Assembly (NCBI RefSeq): GCF_023634065.1
Contig: NZ_JALKCV010000001.1
Location: forward strand, 310,001-374,000
Direction: 5' to 3'
DNA: 64,000 nucleotides
DNA from: Microbulbifer litoralis
GTDB lineage: Bacteria > Pseudomonadota > Gammaproteobacteria > Pseudomonadales > Cellvibrionaceae
The translations under genes and the position numbers were made by a program. Positions 34,511-45,114 of the stretch are shown piece by piece. The notes under the pieces were generated by a model. The model was not told where the DNA came from. It searched no databases and saw only the letters and a program-made list of their open reading frames with translations. Numbering within the stretch: the stretch's first letter is position 1; every line of letters begins with the position of its first letter.

Positions 34511-36403
34511 CTAGCCACGTGTCCCCTCCCCGTTGCTGTCTGTATTGCCCGCGTCGGCGGTCTCCTCCAGCGGCCGCGACATCCAGTCGCGGAACACTTC
34601 CCGCGCCACCGGCTGGGCCACCTCGCTACTGTGCTCGCCGTTCTCCACCAGCACCGACACTGCGATCTGCGGATCGTCCAGCGGCGCGAAGGCCACGAAC
34701 AGGGCGTGGTCGCGGTGGCGCTCCTTGAGCGCCTCCGAGTCGTACCGTTCGCCCTGGGCGATACCCACCACCTGGGCGGTGCCGGTCTTGCCGGCCACCT
34801 TGAAATCCAGCCCCTTGCCGACGGCCTTGCCGGTACCGCGAATGTTGTAGACCACCTGTTCCATACCCTTGAAGACCAGGTCCCAGTGCTCCGGCCTGGC
34901 TTCCACATGGTGCAGGATTTCCGGCGGCTGTTCCCGGCCGCCCACTGCCTTCACCACCTGTGGCCGGTAGTGGGTGCCGCGGTTGGCGATAGTGGCGGTC
35001 ATCACCGCCAGTTGCAGCGGCGTGGCCAGTACGAACCCCTGCCCCAGCACCGCGTTGAGGCTGTCGCCGGGGAACCAGGGCAGGCCGCGGGCGCCGCGTT
35101 TCCACTCCCGCGATGGAAAGAGACCGGGGCGCTCCACCGGCAGGTCGATACCGGTCTTGGCGCCGAGGCCGAAGCGGGTGGCGACATCGTGCATCTGGTC
35201 GATATTCCAGCGCGCCGCCATATCGTAGAAATAGACGTCACAGCTCTCGGTAATCGCCTGGATCAGGTCCACGTTCTTGCCGTGCCCCCAGCGCTTCCAG
35301 TCGCGGTAGCGGCGGTCGTCGTTGGGCAACACGTAGTAGCCGGGGTCGTTGACGGTGTATTCGGCGTCGACCACACCGTCGGCAAGGCCGCCCAGGGCCA
35401 TCATCGGTTTCAGGGTCGAACCGGCCGGGTACTGCCCCTGCAGGGCGCGGTTGAACAGCGGCACGTCGAGGGAATCGGACAGTGCGCGGTAGTCCTGGAA
35501 GCTGATCCCGGTGACGAACAGGTTGGGATCGAACGAGGGCTTACTGACAAACGCCAGCACACCGCCGGTTTTCACATCGATGGCCACGACAGAGCCGCGG
35601 TTGTCGCCCAGTGTCTCTGTCGCCACCTTCTGCAGGCGCGCGTCCAGGTTCAGGGTCAGGCTCTGCCCGGGTTTGGGGTCGTGGCGCTCCAGCACGCGGA
35701 GCACCCGCCCGCGGGCGTTGGTTTCCACATTCTCGTAACCCACCTCGCCCAGCAGCCGGTCCTCATAGGAGCGTTCCAGCCCCACCTTGCCGATACTCTG
35801 GGTGCCCCGGTAGCGGCGCACGTCTTCCTCGGTAAAGCGCCCAAGCTCGCGCTCGTTGATACGCCCCACATAGCCGACGCTGTGGGCAAACAGTTTTTCC
35901 AGCGGGTAGTAGCGCACCAGTTCCGCCTCCACCGATACGCCCGGCAGGCGGAATTCGTTCACGCTGATGCGGGCGATCTCCTCCTCGCTGAGGCGAAAGC
36001 GCAGTGGTATCGGTTCGAACGGGCGGCGGCGCTGCATGCGCTGGCGGAATTTCTGCACGTCGGCGTCGTCGAGCTGGATCAGGCGGCCGATCAGTTCCAG
36101 GGTCGCGTCCATGTCCTGCACCCGCTCGTGCACGATCGACAGGTTGTAGCTGGGGCGGTTGTCCGCCAGCAGGGTGCCGTTGCGGTCGTAGATGAGGCCG
36201 CGGGTGGGCGGTACCGGGCGCACCTGGATGCGGTTTTCGTCGGACTGGGTGCGGTAGTCGTCGTAGTTGACCACCTGCAGGTTGTAGAAACGCGCCACCA
36301 GCACCCCCAGCAATACCGCCACCCCGACGAGCGCCACCAGCATGCGGTTGCGAAACAGCCGCAGTTCGGAGTGGTGATCTTTGAGGTGCAGGTCCTGGGG
36401 CAT
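34511..36403 (-). CDS. mrdA: Penicillin-binding protein 2 (MrdA)
   Basis: A 630-residue class B PBP, the transpeptidase partner of RodA in cell elongation. It has a short cytoplasmic N-terminus, one membrane anchor (about residues 20-42), a pedestal domain with RGLIYDRNGTLLADN, and a transpeptidase domain with the active-site serine in YPAGSTLKPMMALGG (about residue 330), SCDVYFYDMA as the second motif and KTGTAQ near residue 545. The acidic tail DAGNTDSNGEG is short. It forms an operon with rodA. Confidence 0.96.
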   Translation of the reverse strand: MPQDLHLKDHHSELRLFRNRMLVALVGVAVLLGVLVARFYNLQVVNYDDYRTQSDENRIQVRPVPPTRGLIYDRNGTLLADNRPSYNLSIVHERVQDMDATLELIGRLIQLDDADVQKFRQRMQRRRPFEPIPLRFRLSEEEIARISVNEFRLPGVSVEAELVRYYPLEKLFAHSVGYVGRINERELGRFTEEDVRRYRGTQSIGKVGLERSYEDRLLGEVGYENVETNARGRVLRVLERHDPKPGQSLTLNLDARLQKVATETLGDNRGSVVAIDVKTGGVLAFVSKPSFDPNLFVTGISFQDYRALSDSLDVPLFNRALQGQYPAGSTLKPMMALGGLADGVVDAEYTVNDPGYYVLPNDDRRYRDWKRWGHGKNVDLIQAITESCDVYFYDMAARWNIDQMHDVATRFGLGAKTGIDLPVERPGLFPSREWKRGARGLPWFPGDSLNAVLGQGFVLATPLQLAVMTATIANRGTHYRPQVVKAVGGREQPPEILHHVEARPEHWDLVFKGMEQVVYNIRGTGKAVGKGLDFKVAGKTGTAQVVGIAQGERYDSEALKERHRDHALFVAFAPLDDPQIAVSVLVENGEHSSEVAQPVAREVFRDWMSRPLEETADAGNTDSNGEGTRG

Positions 36404-36454
36404 CGGGTGATTCGGTGACTGGCGCGTATTTAATTGACTACTGAGTGTACAGCT

Positions 36455-36614
36455 TTAATGCGGAATGATGAATGCGGAATGCGGAATACGCGAACCAGCG
36501 ACATACCTGGGTCACAAATTGTGGCCGCGCATTCACCTGCTCGCTGGCAAGAAACGCCGGTCGCGGCCCTTGAGCCGTTCCACTGACATGGCATTCATCA
36601 TCCCGTATTCATCA
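36455..36614. repeat. Intergenic ATGCGGAAT repeats with inverted partner
   Basis: Between mrdA and rlmH the sequence ATGCGGAATGATG is followed by two more ATGCGGAAT-like units (36460-36489), and an inverted, degenerate version (GCATTCATCATCCCGTATTC) lies at 36590-36609. It looks like a small decayed palindromic element; no gene is present. Confidence 0.45.
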
Positions 36615-37088
36615 CTTGTGGTAGGGGTGCCCCGCCAGCAGCGTCCAGGCGCGGTAGAGCTGTTCCGCCAGTACCACCCGCACCAGCGGGTGCGGCAGGG
36701 TCAGCGGCGACAGGGACCAGCGCTGCTGCGCCCGCGCCAGGCAGTCCGGCGCCAGGCCGTCGGGCCCGCCGATCAGCAGCGCCACATTGTCGCCCTGCAT
36801 CCGCCAGTGATCGAGTTGCTGCGACAATTGCCCGGTGCCCCAGGGTTTGCCCTGTACATCCAGGGCCACCACATGGTCGCGCGGCGCCAGCGCCGCCAGC
36901 ATGGCCTCGCCCTCTTTCTGGCGGGCCTTCTCGACCAGGGCCGGCGAGTTCTTCTGGCCGCGGTTGCCGAGCGGAATTTCCACCATCTCCAGCGCGATTT
37001 CCCGCGGCAGGCGTTTGGCGTACTCGGCGTAGCCCTGCTGCACCCAGCCGGGCATCCTGCCGCCGGCGGCGAGGATACGGATCTTCAC
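36612..37088 (-). CDS. rlmH: 23S rRNA pseudouridine-1915 N3-methyltransferase RlmH
   Basis: A 158-residue SPOUT methyltransferase that modifies pseudouridine 1915 in helix 69 of 23S rRNA on assembled ribosomes. The knot region is seen as [15 protein letters not shown] (about residues 102-116) and the C-terminal [23 protein letters not shown]. The N-terminus [20 protein letters not shown] fits the family. It follows rsfS by 10 bp, the standard rsfS-rlmH pairing. Confidence 0.95.
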   Translation of the reverse strand: MKIRILAAGGRMPGWVQQGYAEYAKRLPREIALEMVEIPLGNRGQKNSPALVEKARQKEGEAMLAALAPRDHVVALDVQGKPWGTGQLSQQLDHWRMQGDNVALLIGGPDGLAPDCLARAQQRWSLSPLTLPHPLVRVVLAEQLYRAWTLLAGHPYHK

Positions 37089-37098
37089 AGCGGGCGGC

Positions 37099-37473
37099 TC
37101 AGGAGGTGTGCGGGTCGCTGCCGTCCGCGTCTTCGCGGGTATTCGGCGTCATCGACCAGAGCTTTTCCAGGTCGTAGAAGCTGCGTACATCCGCCAGCAT
37201 CACATGTACCACCAGGTCGCCGTAATCCACCAGCACCCACTCGCCCTGTTCGGTGCCCTCGACCCCGATGGGGCGCTCGCCAACTTTCTTGAGTTCGTCC
37301 ACCACGTTGCTGGCCAGGGACTTCACCTGGCGGTTGGAGGTACCGGTACAGATAACCAGAGTCTCCATCACGTCGGAAAGTTCCGATACATCCAGGGCCA
37401 CGATGTCCTGGCCCTTCAGGTCTTCCAGCGCCTCCACGGCGATTTCTTTGAAATTTTGCATAACCACTTTCAT
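37099..37473 (-). CDS. rsfS: Ribosomal silencing factor RsfS
   Basis: A 124-residue RsfS/YbeB-family protein that binds ribosomal protein uL14 and blocks subunit joining under nutrient limitation. Signatures: [40 protein letters not shown] and [16 protein letters not shown]. The C-terminal tail ([14 protein letters not shown]) is acidic and extra to the core. It begins one base after the nadD stop, so it is coupled to nadD. Confidence 0.95.
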   Translation of the reverse strand: MKVVMQNFKEIAVEALEDLKGQDIVALDVSELSDVMETLVICTGTSNRQVKSLASNVVDELKKVGERPIGVEGTEQGEWVLVDYGDLVVHVMLADVRSFYDLEKLWSMTPNTREDADGSDPHTS

Positions 37474-38166
37474 TTACTTGCATTCACCGGCCGCGGCGGC
37501 GGCCTGTCGGTAGAGTTGATTGTCTTCAATATATTGCAGTACCGCCGTCGGCAGCAGGAAGCGCGGCGACTGTCCACTGGCGATCAGTTGGCGGATATCG
37601 GTGGCGGAGATCGGCAACAGTGTCTGCTCCCGCACCACCAGCCGCCCGCAGGGCTCGCTGTGCAGCTGCTTTGCCTTGCCGGCGCAGCGCTCCAGCAGCT
37701 CCGCGACCGCCGCTTCGGCGCCGCCGGCATCCCGACGCGGCAACTGCCAGCCGGGCCGGGCGACCACCACCAGGTGCGCCAGTTCCAGCAGCCGCTGCCA
37801 GCGGTGCCAGGCGGGCAGAGTCAGCAGCGAATCGAGCCCCATGCAGAAGCTGATCGAGACATCGCAGCCCAGCTCGCGGCGCAGTTCCTCCAGCGTATCC
37901 ACGGTATAGGTATCGCCGCCGCGCCGCAGCTCGCGGTCGTCCAGCGCCAGCTCGTCGCAGCCGGCCAGCGCCAGCGCCAGCATCTGCCGCCGGTGCTCCG
38001 CGGACACCCCGGGGCTCTCGCGGTGGCGCGGCCGGTGGCTGGGCAGCAGCCGCATCTCGTCGAACCCCAGTGCCTGGCGCAGTTCCAGCGCCATGCGCAG
38101 GTGGCCGAAATGCACCGGGTCGAAGGTGCCGCCGAAGAGGGCGATGGTGTGTCGTGTATGACTCAT
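37474..38166 (-). CDS. nadD: Nicotinate-nucleotide adenylyltransferase
   Basis: A 230-residue nucleotidyltransferase that makes deamido-NAD from nicotinate mononucleotide and ATP. The nucleotide-binding signature is ALFGGTFDPVHFGHL at the N-terminus, with the C-terminal ISATDIRQLIASG. I start it at ATG 38166 (MSHTRHTI); the frame runs on upstream but only through a palindromic repeat that is not coding. It is followed directly by rsfS. Confidence 0.95.
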   Translation of the reverse strand: MSHTRHTIALFGGTFDPVHFGHLRMALELRQALGFDEMRLLPSHRPRHRESPGVSAEHRRQMLALALAGCDELALDDRELRRGGDTYTVDTLEELRRELGCDVSISFCMGLDSLLTLPAWHRWQRLLELAHLVVVARPGWQLPRRDAGGAEAAVAELLERCAGKAKQLHSEPCGRLVVREQTLLPISATDIRQLIASGQSPRFLLPTAVLQYIEDNQLYRQAAAAAGECK

Positions 38167-38199
38167 TTCCAGGCTCCGCCCGGCTTTGATCTGCTCCGC

Positions 38200-38305
38200 G
38201 CCGAGAGCGAGGGCCCTTTCCGGGACACGCTGTGAATACATCCCTGTACGCTCGTAATCGACGTCCCTGTCTCATACGGTCCCGGAAAGGGCCCTCGCTC
38301 TCGGC
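38200..38305. repeat. Large palindromic intergenic repeat, copy A
   Basis: Perfect 27-bp arms (38200-38226 and 38279-38305, containing GAGGGCCCTTTCCGGGAC and its complement) enclose a 52-bp core with GTGAATACATCCCTG and TCGTAATCGACG. It lies just beyond the proA 3' end. Copies B and C are at 45962-46080 and 61319-61458; the core is shared but the arms differ. Confidence 0.85.
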
Positions 38306-38337
38306 ACTCCAGGGCAATCCCCAACCTATTGGCACCT

Positions 38338-39627
38338 TTATTGGCGAATTTGCCCATCGCCCAACACTATCCACTTCTGCGACGTCAGCCCCTCCAGCCC
38401 CACCGGCCCGCGGGCGTGAATCTTGTCGGTGCTGATACCGATTTCGGCACCCAGCCCGTATTCGAAGCCATCGGCAAAGCGGGTGGAGGCGTTGACCATG
38501 ACGGAACTGGAATCCACTTCGCTGAGAAAGCGCCGCGCGCGGGTATAGTCCTCGGTGACGATGGCCTCGGTGTGGCCGGAGCCATAGGCGGCGATGTGGT
38601 CCATGGCCGCGTCCATATCCGCCAGCACACGGATCGCCAACACCGGCGCCAGGTATTCCTCGCTCCAGTCCGCCTCGCTGGCGGCCACGCAATCGCTGAG
38701 GATCTGTTGCGTGCGCTCGCAGCCGCGCAGTTCCACGCCCTTTTCGCGATAGGCCGCGGCCAGGCGCGGCAGGATTTCGTCGGCGATGCCGTCCGCCACC
38801 AGCAGCGTCTCCATCGCATTGCAGACACCGTAGCGGTGCGTCTTGGCGTTCAGCGCAATATTGAACGCCTTTTCGCGATCGGCGCGGTCGTCCAGGTAGA
38901 CGTGGCAGACGCCGTGCAGGTGCTTGATCACCGGCACCCGCGCGTCGCGGCTGACGCGCTCGATCAGGCCGGTACCACCGCGGGGCACGATCACGTCCAC
39001 GTATTCCGGCATGCTGATCATGGCGCCCACGGCCTCGCGGTCGGTGGTGTCCACCACCTGCACCACCTCCTCTGGCAATCCGGCCTCCTTCAGGCCCGCG
39101 GCAATACAGGCGGCGATGGCGCCGTTGGAGTGCAGCGCCTCACTGCCGCCGCGCAGGATGGTCGCATTGCCGGATTTCAGGCACAGGCTGGCGGCGTCGA
39201 TGGTCACATTGGGGCGGGACTCGTAGATGATGCCGACCACGCCCAACGGTACCCGCATCTTGCCCACCTGGATGCCACTGGGGCGGTATTTCAAATCCTC
39301 GATCTCGCCCACCGGATCCGGCAGTTCGGCGATCTGCGCCAGCCCCTCGATCATGCCGTCGATGCGCGCATCGGTCAGTTCCAGCCGGTCCAGCAGCGCC
39401 GCGTCCAGGCCGTTGTCGCGCCCGGCCTGCATATCTTTCCCGTTGGCCCCGGCGATACTGTCGCGCTGTGCGTCCAGCTGCGCGGCGATGGCCTTCAGGG
39501 CGCGGTTCTTGGTGCCGGTGTCCGCGCGGGCAATGGCGCGGGCGGCCGCGCGCGCGGCGCGGCCCATTGCCTCCAGCCGCGCGCGGGTGGATTGCTGGTC
39601 GGCGGTATCGGCGACGGGACTGTTCAC
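38338..39627 (-). CDS. proA: Glutamate-5-semialdehyde dehydrogenase (gamma-glutamyl phosphate reductase)
   Basis: A 429-residue NADPH-dependent enzyme of proline synthesis that reduces gamma-glutamyl phosphate. Visible motifs are [47 protein letters not shown] and the catalytic cysteine in [12 protein letters not shown] (about residue 267). I start it at GTG 39627 ([11 protein letters not shown]), which has a GGAGAG site six bases upstream; a longer ATG reading adds a low-quality N-terminus. It lies upstream of nadD, with palindromic repeat A between them. Confidence 0.95.
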   Translation of the reverse strand: MNSPVADTADQQSTRARLEAMGRAARAAARAIARADTGTKNRALKAIAAQLDAQRDSIAGANGKDMQAGRDNGLDAALLDRLELTDARIDGMIEGLAQIAELPDPVGEIEDLKYRPSGIQVGKMRVPLGVVGIIYESRPNVTIDAASLCLKSGNATILRGGSEALHSNGAIAACIAAGLKEAGLPEEVVQVVDTTDREAVGAMISMPEYVDVIVPRGGTGLIERVSRDARVPVIKHLHGVCHVYLDDRADREKAFNIALNAKTHRYGVCNAMETLLVADGIADEILPRLAAAYREKGVELRGCERTQQILSDCVAASEADWSEEYLAPVLAIRVLADMDAAMDHIAAYGSGHTEAIVTEDYTRARRFLSEVDSSSVMVNASTRFADGFEYGLGAEIGISTDKIHARGPVGLEGLTSQKWIVLGDGQIRQ

Positions 39628-39694
39628 TGTGGCTCTCCATGGCTGTATTCGACGGGCCGCGCAGTATACCTGAATCTGCCGCTGCCTGGCGGCC

Positions 39695-42232
39695 CTAGCG
39701 GAGCGGGCTTCGCAGCCGCTGGTGCAGGTAGGCAATCGCCAGCAGCGCCAGCCCCAGGCCCATAAACGAAGCCACCCGCAGCAGCCCCTCCAGGTCCGCC
39801 ATATCCACCATGAACAGCTTCACGATCACCAGCGCCAGCAGCGCCATGCCGCCGCGGTAGCAGTTCTGCCAGCCACGCCAGCTGCCCAGCAGCAGCGCGC
39901 CGGCGGCGAGCAGCAGCCAGACTGCGGAATAAGTGTAGAGCTCGCCGGTGGCAACGCCGCCCCCGAGGCTGACACTGCCCTGCCACAGATGGCGGATCTC
40001 CAGCGAAATCCACACGAAGCCGGCCAGCGCCGCAAACACGCCCGCCGCCCGGCGCAGCGCCGGCTCGTAGTAGCGGCTGGCGAGCCAGCCCAGCAGGGCC
40101 GGCCCGGCGAAGGCGGGCAGTAGCAGGTTGAACAGCGGGCGCCCGGAGATCGACTGCCACACCCAGGGTTCACTGGCCAGGGTGCGGGTGACAATGGCGA
40201 GGTAATTGCCCAGCGCGACCAGCATCAACAGGGCGCCGTAACCGCGGTACAGCGGCGCCAGCCCCTCGCTCACCAGACTGCGGCGGTAGTAGACGATTCC
40301 CAGCGCGGCGAACAGCCACAGGTTGATCACCGCCTCGGCGAGGCCGTAGTGCCCGGCAAAGGCATCGCCGCCGCAGAGCCAGTAGCGGCTCTCCGCCCAC
40401 AGTGTCAGTACCAGCAGGTGCAGCGCCGCGCCCTCGGCCCAGCGCGCCAGGTCCCGGTAGCGGGACAACAGGCGCGCCGCTGCGGCTGCGCACAGGGTGG
40501 CGCCGCCGTAGGTCCACAGGGTCCAGTGGTTGTCGGCCGGATAGCCGGCCAGCCAGGGGTTCAGGGTCAGGCGCAGCAGCACCAGCGCCACCGCGCCTTT
40601 CAGCAGCCAGCCCAGCGCCGGCACCTCGAAACGGCGCACCACCCAGGCCAGGGAAACCACCTGCAACGCCAGTGCCAGGGTCAGCCCGGCCCGCTCCAGC
40701 AGCAGGCAGGCGGCGAGGCTGTAGCCGGCGTGCCCGGCCACGAACAGCCACACCACCACCGGCCGCGGCCACTGCCCGGACGCACCGCGGCCCCCCAGGG
40801 CCAGCGCCACCGCGCCGAAGACAGCGGCGAGCAGGCTCCAGCGCCCGGTGGAGAGGAAATCCCCGGCGAGCGAATAGCCGAGCAGCAGCGCCAGCAGCGG
40901 CGGCATGACTGCCAGCGAGGCCCACCAGTAGGCGGCGCTGCGCGCCTGTGTACGGCGCAGGTTCCACAGCGCAAAGGCGGAAAACAACAGCGCGGTGGCG
41001 CCGGCGAACAGCAGCAAGCCGCCCTGCTCCGCCGCCGGCAGCGGGCGCAGCAACCACTGGCCGTCGACCGGGTGGAGGCGCTGCACAAACAGCGCCAGCC
41101 CCTGCCCCAGCAGCAGCAACCAGGGCGCGAAGGCGATCGGCGGCCGCCGGCGCGCGGCCAGCAACAACAGTACCGCCAGTGGACTCCAGGCCCAGAGGGC
41201 GTTGTCACCGTAACCTTCACGCCACAGGGACAGGCACTGGGCCGCGATCAGCAACAGCAGCGACAGCACCGGGAACAGGTGCGGCCCGCGGCCGGGGCCA
41301 TCGCCGCGCAGCAGCCAGTCGCCGGTCGGGATCGCCATCAGGCCGTAGGCGAACAGGGCCAGGTAGGCACCGCGCCAACCGTGCGCCTGGTCGCCGGCCA
41401 GGGCGATGGCCCACCAGCCGAGACCGCCCGCCAGCAACCCCCACCAGAGCCAGGCCGCAGTCACGGCGCGCAACAGCATCAGCACCGAGGCGCTGATGAT
41501 CAGGCTGTAGACCAGGGCCACCAGCACATTGCCGTCGCCGGTGGACACCAGCAGCGGCACCGAGTAGGCGCCGAGCATGCCGATGGCGGCCAGCACCGGC
41601 CCGTGCTGGCGCGCCATCCACATGGTGACCAGGCCCACCAGCGCCAGCAGCGCAAAGGTCGCGCCCGGGGCGATCATCTGGTAGAGGTGGAGCGCGGACA
41701 ACAGTGCCGCAAAGGCGGTGATGGCTCCGCCGCCGGCCATGGCGGCGAAGGCGGGGTGGGGCGCGCCGGTCTTGCGCCGCAACCACTCGGCACCCGCGGA
41801 CAGCGCCAGTGCGGCAAGCAGGCCGAGCGTCACCCGCGCGCCCGGCCCCAGCAGGCCCTGCTCGATGCCGTAACGGGCCAGGAAGATGCCCGCCAGCGCC
41901 ACGCAGCCGCCACCCAGCCACACCATCCAGTTTTCCCGCAGGCGCAGCCAGAGCCGGGATGGCGGCTTTTTCGGGGCCGGCCGCGGGCGCTCGGGCGCGG
42001 CGGGAGCCGCCCTCTGCCGCTGCGGCGCCTCAGTGGCGGGGGCGGACGGCGGCACCTGCGCCTGTGGCGGCGCGGGCGCTGCGGCGGCGGGCTCGCCCTG
42101 TGACGACAGCCGCGAGAGGCGCTCCCGCAGCCCTTCCACCTCCCTGCGCAGAGTCTGCAACTGGCAAAAGGCCACCAGGCCGAGAATCGATCCCAGCACC
42201 AACAGCAAGCCGAACAAAACCCCCAAAACCAT
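39695..42232 (-). CDS. DUF2339 multi-pass membrane protein
   Basis: An 845-residue inner-membrane protein with more than 20 predicted helices and many alanine, leucine and tryptophan residues. The N-terminus has one helix, then a coiled coil ([20 protein letters not shown]), a long proline/alanine linker (about residues 50-90) and the repeated-helix body with [31 protein letters not shown] near residue 95, the start of the DUF2339 domain. The function of the family is unknown; some members have been proposed to act in envelope or carbohydrate export. I chose ATG 42232 over a TTG two codons earlier because of its spacing from GGGGAAG. Confidence 0.88.
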   Translation of the reverse strand: MVLGVLFGLLLVLGSILGLVAFCQLQTLRREVEGLRERLSRLSSQGEPAAAAPAPPQAQVPPSAPATEAPQRQRAAPAAPERPRPAPKKPPSRLWLRLRENWMVWLGGGCVALAGIFLARYGIEQGLLGPGARVTLGLLAALALSAGAEWLRRKTGAPHPAFAAMAGGGAITAFAALLSALHLYQMIAPGATFALLALVGLVTMWMARQHGPVLAAIGMLGAYSVPLLVSTGDGNVLVALVYSLIISASVLMLLRAVTAAWLWWGLLAGGLGWWAIALAGDQAHGWRGAYLALFAYGLMAIPTGDWLLRGDGPGRGPHLFPVLSLLLLIAAQCLSLWREGYGDNALWAWSPLAVLLLLAARRRPPIAFAPWLLLLGQGLALFVQRLHPVDGQWLLRPLPAAEQGGLLLFAGATALLFSAFALWNLRRTQARSAAYWWASLAVMPPLLALLLGYSLAGDFLSTGRWSLLAAVFGAVALALGGRGASGQWPRPVVVWLFVAGHAGYSLAACLLLERAGLTLALALQVVSLAWVVRRFEVPALGWLLKGAVALVLLRLTLNPWLAGYPADNHWTLWTYGGATLCAAAAARLLSRYRDLARWAEGAALHLLVLTLWAESRYWLCGGDAFAGHYGLAEAVINLWLFAALGIVYYRRSLVSEGLAPLYRGYGALLMLVALGNYLAIVTRTLASEPWVWQSISGRPLFNLLLPAFAGPALLGWLASRYYEPALRRAAGVFAALAGFVWISLEIRHLWQGSVSLGGGVATGELYTYSAVWLLLAAGALLLGSWRGWQNCYRGGMALLALVIVKLFMVDMADLEGLLRVASFMGLGLALLAIAYLHQRLRSPLR

Positions 42233-42299
42233 GGACAACTTCCCCAGCGATATTCATTGTTCTCCGCCACCTGAAACCGTGGCTTGAGCCCGACCGAAA

Positions 42300-42875
42300 C
42301 TACTCTTTCGCCCACTCATCCAGATTCGAGGCGATATCCGCCAGGCGCACCAGCGGGTCTTCGATCGACAGCAGCTCCACGCGCACGCGGTCCTCGAGCG
42401 GCAGCAGTTGCGCCAGTTGCCAGGACAGGGCATCGGCGGAATCCACCGGCGCGAACTTCAGCGGCAGCATGGTGGCGTGTTCCTTGAGTTCGTCCAACAC
42501 CGCCAGCAGGCCGTCGCACTCCTGCGGCACCGGCTGCAGGTCCGGCTCCGGCAGCCACTCGATATCGGCCAGCAGCAGGCCGTCGCCGTCGGGGTGGCTG
42601 TCGGTGATGCGGAAGCGGCGACCACCCCGCACCTGCACGTGCAGCAGTCCCTCCTCCCCCTGGCTCCAGTCGACGATTTTCACATGCAGGCCCAGCGGCC
42701 ACACGGACGCGCGCCCCACCTCGCCGCCCTCGCGGATCAGCGCGACACCGAAACCGGAATCCGTCTTCAGCGATTCACTCACCAGGCGCAGGTAGCGCTG
42801 CTCGAAGATGCGCAGCGGCAATGTCACGCCGGGAAACAGCGCCAGGCTCAGGGGAAACAGGGGGATCTGCGGCAA
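42300..42875 (-). CDS. LON peptidase substrate-binding domain-containing protein
   Basis: A protein of about 190 residues containing only the N-terminal (LAN/PUA-like) domain of Lon protease, without ATPase or protease parts. The start IPLFPLSLALFPGVTLPLRIFEQRYLRLV is diagnostic, followed by GFGVALIREG and a helical C-terminal half. Such stand-alone proteins are widespread; substrate or adaptor roles are proposed but unproven. TTG at 42875 fits the family length and follows AGAGG; an ATG at 42941 would add 22 residues. Confidence 0.88.
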   Translation of the reverse strand: MPQIPLFPLSLALFPGVTLPLRIFEQRYLRLVSESLKTDSGFGVALIREGGEVGRASVWPLGLHVKIVDWSQGEEGLLHVQVRGGRRFRITDSHPDGDGLLLADIEWLPEPDLQPVPQECDGLLAVLDELKEHATMLPLKFAPVDSADALSWQLAQLLPLEDRVRVELLSIEDPLVRLADIASNLDEWAKE

Positions 42876-42999
42876 AACACCCTCTTCTGATTGCGGGACC
42901 GATAATTCACAAAGATAACATCTGCGCCCATCCGATCGCACAAAGAATTATGTGCCAACTGGGCTAGACTGATTGGAAACAGGGTTTCGGAGAAGAGCC

Positions 43000-43902
43000 A
43001 TGCGTTGGCGCCAGGGTCGCAGGAGTAGCAATGTCGAGGACCGCCGCGGCGAATCCGGCGGTGGCGGTATGGGCGGGCTGGGCAACCTGCTGGCGCTGGC
43101 GCCACTGCTGCTGCGCAGCAAAAAGGGCTGGCTGATCCTCGCCGCCCTGGCCGCCTTCTACCTCTTCTTCGGCGACAGCCAACTGTTCCGGGGCGGCGCG
43201 CCACAGCCGGCGTCGGTGGACTCGGGACAGGCCGGCCAGGCGGGTGCCGGCGGCGACGAGGTGGCCGACTTTGTCTCGGTGGTGCTGGCGGATACCGAGG
43301 ATACCTGGGGCCAGCTGTTCCAGGCCGCCGGCTCGGAGTATATCCCGCCCAGACTGGTACTCTACAGCGATGCGGTGCGCTCCGCCTGCGGCCTCAACAG
43401 CGCCGCCGTGGGGCCTTTCTACTGCCCGACGGACAGCAAGGTCTACCTGGACCTGAGTTTCCTCAACGACCTCAAGCAACTGGGTGCGCCCGGCGATTTC
43501 GCCTTTGCCTATGTCATTGCCCACGAGGTGGGCCACCATGTGCAGAACCAGATGGGGATATCGCAGAAGGTACAGCAGGCGCGCGCGCAGTCGGACAAGA
43601 TCACCGCCAACCGGCTGTCGGTGATGCTGGAACTGCAGGCGGACTGCTTCGCCGGTGTCTGGGCCTTCTACGCCCACCGCGACCGGCAGATGCTGGAGCC
43701 CGGCGACTTGGAAGAGGGGCTGGCGGCGGCCGCGGCCGTGGGTGACGACCGCCTGCAGCAGCGCTCCGGTCGCGCCGTATCGCCGGACGCCTTCACCCAC
43801 GGCAGCGCAGAGCAACGCGCCTACTGGTTCACGCGCGGCTTCAAGAGCGGTGACGTCAACCAGTGCAATACCTTTGCCGCCCTCGGCGGCCGGGGCCGGT
43901 AG
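43000..43902 (+). CDS. ypfJ: YpfJ-type neutral zinc metallopeptidase
   Basis: A 300-residue membrane-anchored protein of the neutral zinc metallopeptidase (DUF/peptidase UPF0) family. It has a glycine-rich N-terminus (GGGGMGGLGNLL), one helix (WLILAALAAFYLFF, about residues 44-57) and a periplasmic domain with the zinc motif YVIAHEVGHHVQNQMG (about residue 178) and a downstream ELQADCFAGVWA that supplies the third ligand. The N-terminus MRWRQGRRSSNVEDRRG is typical. ATG 43000 is preferred to 42973. Its physiological substrate is unknown. Confidence 0.93.
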   Translation: MRWRQGRRSSNVEDRRGESGGGGMGGLGNLLALAPLLLRSKKGWLILAALAAFYLFFGDSQLFRGGAPQPASVDSGQAGQAGAGGDEVADFVSVVLADTEDTWGQLFQAAGSEYIPPRLVLYSDAVRSACGLNSAAVGPFYCPTDSKVYLDLSFLNDLKQLGAPGDFAFAYVIAHEVGHHVQNQMGISQKVQQARAQSDKITANRLSVMLELQADCFAGVWAFYAHRDRQMLEPGDLEEGLAAAAAVGDDRLQQRSGRAVSPDAFTHGSAEQRAYWFTRGFKSGDVNQCNTFAALGGRGR

Positions 43903-43963
43903 ATCGCTGGCCGCCGGATGCTAAGATCAACAGGTCCCGATACAGTCTCAAGGAGAAGCTCCC

Positions 43964-44245
43964 ATGCCCAAAGCCACAGCGCGCCATATTCTGGTGGACA
44001 GCGAAGAAAAATGCCTGGACCTGAAAAAGCAGATCGACGACGGCGCCGATTTCGGCATCCTGGCGGAAGAGCATTCGCTGTGTCCGTCCGGCCGCTCCGG
44101 CGGCAACCTGGGTGAATTCAGCCAGGGACAGATGGTGCCGGAGTTCGACCAGGCCGTATTTTCCGGCGAAGTGAACAAGGTCCAGGGCCCGATCAAGACC
44201 CAGTTCGGCTACCACCTGCTGGAAGTCACCAGCCGCAGCGACTGA
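43964..44245 (+). CDS. ppiC: Parvulin-type peptidylprolyl isomerase
   Basis: A 93-residue single-domain parvulin that catalyses proline cis-trans isomerisation in the cytosol, the same length as E. coli PpiC. Family blocks: ARHILVDSEEKC, GADFGILAEEHSLCPSGRSGG, NLGEFSQGQMVPEFDQAVF and KTQFGYHLLEVTSR. It stands alone between ypfJ and the cytochrome b gene. Confidence 0.95.
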   Translation: MPKATARHILVDSEEKCLDLKKQIDDGADFGILAEEHSLCPSGRSGGNLGEFSQGQMVPEFDQAVFSGEVNKVQGPIKTQFGYHLLEVTSRSD

Positions 44246-44265
44246 GCACCCGCGGATAAAAAACC

Positions 44266-45114
44266 GTGCGCGACGGCCGGGAAAGCCGCCAACGCTACTA
44301 CCGCCACCCGCTGCCGGTGCGCATCGCCCACTGGCTCAACGCCCTGTGCCTGTTTGTACTGCTGTTGAGCGGCCTGCAAATCTTCAATGCCCACGCGGCG
44401 CTCTACTGGGGCGCCGCGTCGGATTTCGACGATCCCTGGCTCAGCATCGGCGCCACACTGACGCCGGAGGGCCCGCGCGGGCGCACGGAGGTTCTCGGCC
44501 GCTCTTTCGACACCGGCGGCGTGCTCGGCACCTCCGGGGATGCCGCCGCCCCGGAACAGCGCGCCTTCCCCGCCTGGCTGACGATTCCCGGCCCGCGCTG
44601 GCTGGCCATGGGGCGCCGCTGGCACTTCTTCTTCGCCTGGCTGCTGGTGATCAACGCCGCCTTCTACCTGGCCTGGTCCACCGCCAGCGGTCACCTGCGC
44701 CGGCTGTGGCCGGGCCGCGTCGACTGGCGCAGACTGGGCCCGTCGCTGCGCGACCACCTTCTGCTGCGCCACGCCAGCGGCGAGGCCGCCACCCGCTACA
44801 ACATCCTGCAGAAACTGGCCTACCTGGCGGTGATCTTCGGCCTCGGCCCGCTGATCGTGCTGACCGGGTTGTGCATGTCGCCGCGCATAGACACGGTACT
44901 GGAACCATTGCTGGACCTGTTCGGCGGCCGGCAGTCGGCGCGCAGCCTGCACTTCCTGGCCGCGGCGGGGTTCGTGCTGTTTGCGCTGGTACACGTGTTC
45001 CAGGTGCTGGTAAGCGGCCCCTGGAACAACCTGCGCTCGATGATTACCGGCCACTACGACTACCGCGCTGCGCCCGGCAACCGCCGGCGGGAGAATCGCG
45101 ATGACCGACCCTGA
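44266..45114 (+). CDS. Cytochrome b561-type membrane protein (partner of molybdopterin oxidoreductase)
   Basis: A 282-residue inner-membrane diheme cytochrome b. Four main helices carry histidines expected to bind heme: VRIAHWLNALCLFVLLLSG, RWHFFFAWLLVINAAFYL, a middle helix ending VLTGLCMSP, and LHFLAAAGFVLFALVHVFQVL. An extracytoplasmic loop of about 65 residues follows the first helix. It starts with GTG at 44266 and overlaps by 14 bp the molybdopterin oxidoreductase gene, a pairing seen in MsrPQ-like and SorAB-like electron-transfer systems. It would pass electrons between the quinone pool and the molybdoenzyme; direction is not known. Confidence 0.88.
   Translation: MRDGRESRQRYYRHPLPVRIAHWLNALCLFVLLLSGLQIFNAHAALYWGAASDFDDPWLSIGATLTPEGPRGRTEVLGRSFDTGGVLGTSGDAAAPEQRAFPAWLTIPGPRWLAMGRRWHFFFAWLLVINAAFYLAWSTASGHLRRLWPGRVDWRRLGPSLRDHLLLRHASGEAATRYNILQKLAYLAVIFGLGPLIVLTGLCMSPRIDTVLEPLLDLFGGRQSARSLHFLAAAGFVLFALVHVFQVLVSGPWNNLRSMITGHYDYRAAPGNRRRENRDDRP

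Noticed and set aside
38163-38241. Longer N-terminus for NadD
   Set aside because: The extension runs through palindromic repeat A and has no relation to NadD; the ATG at 38166 gives the normal start.
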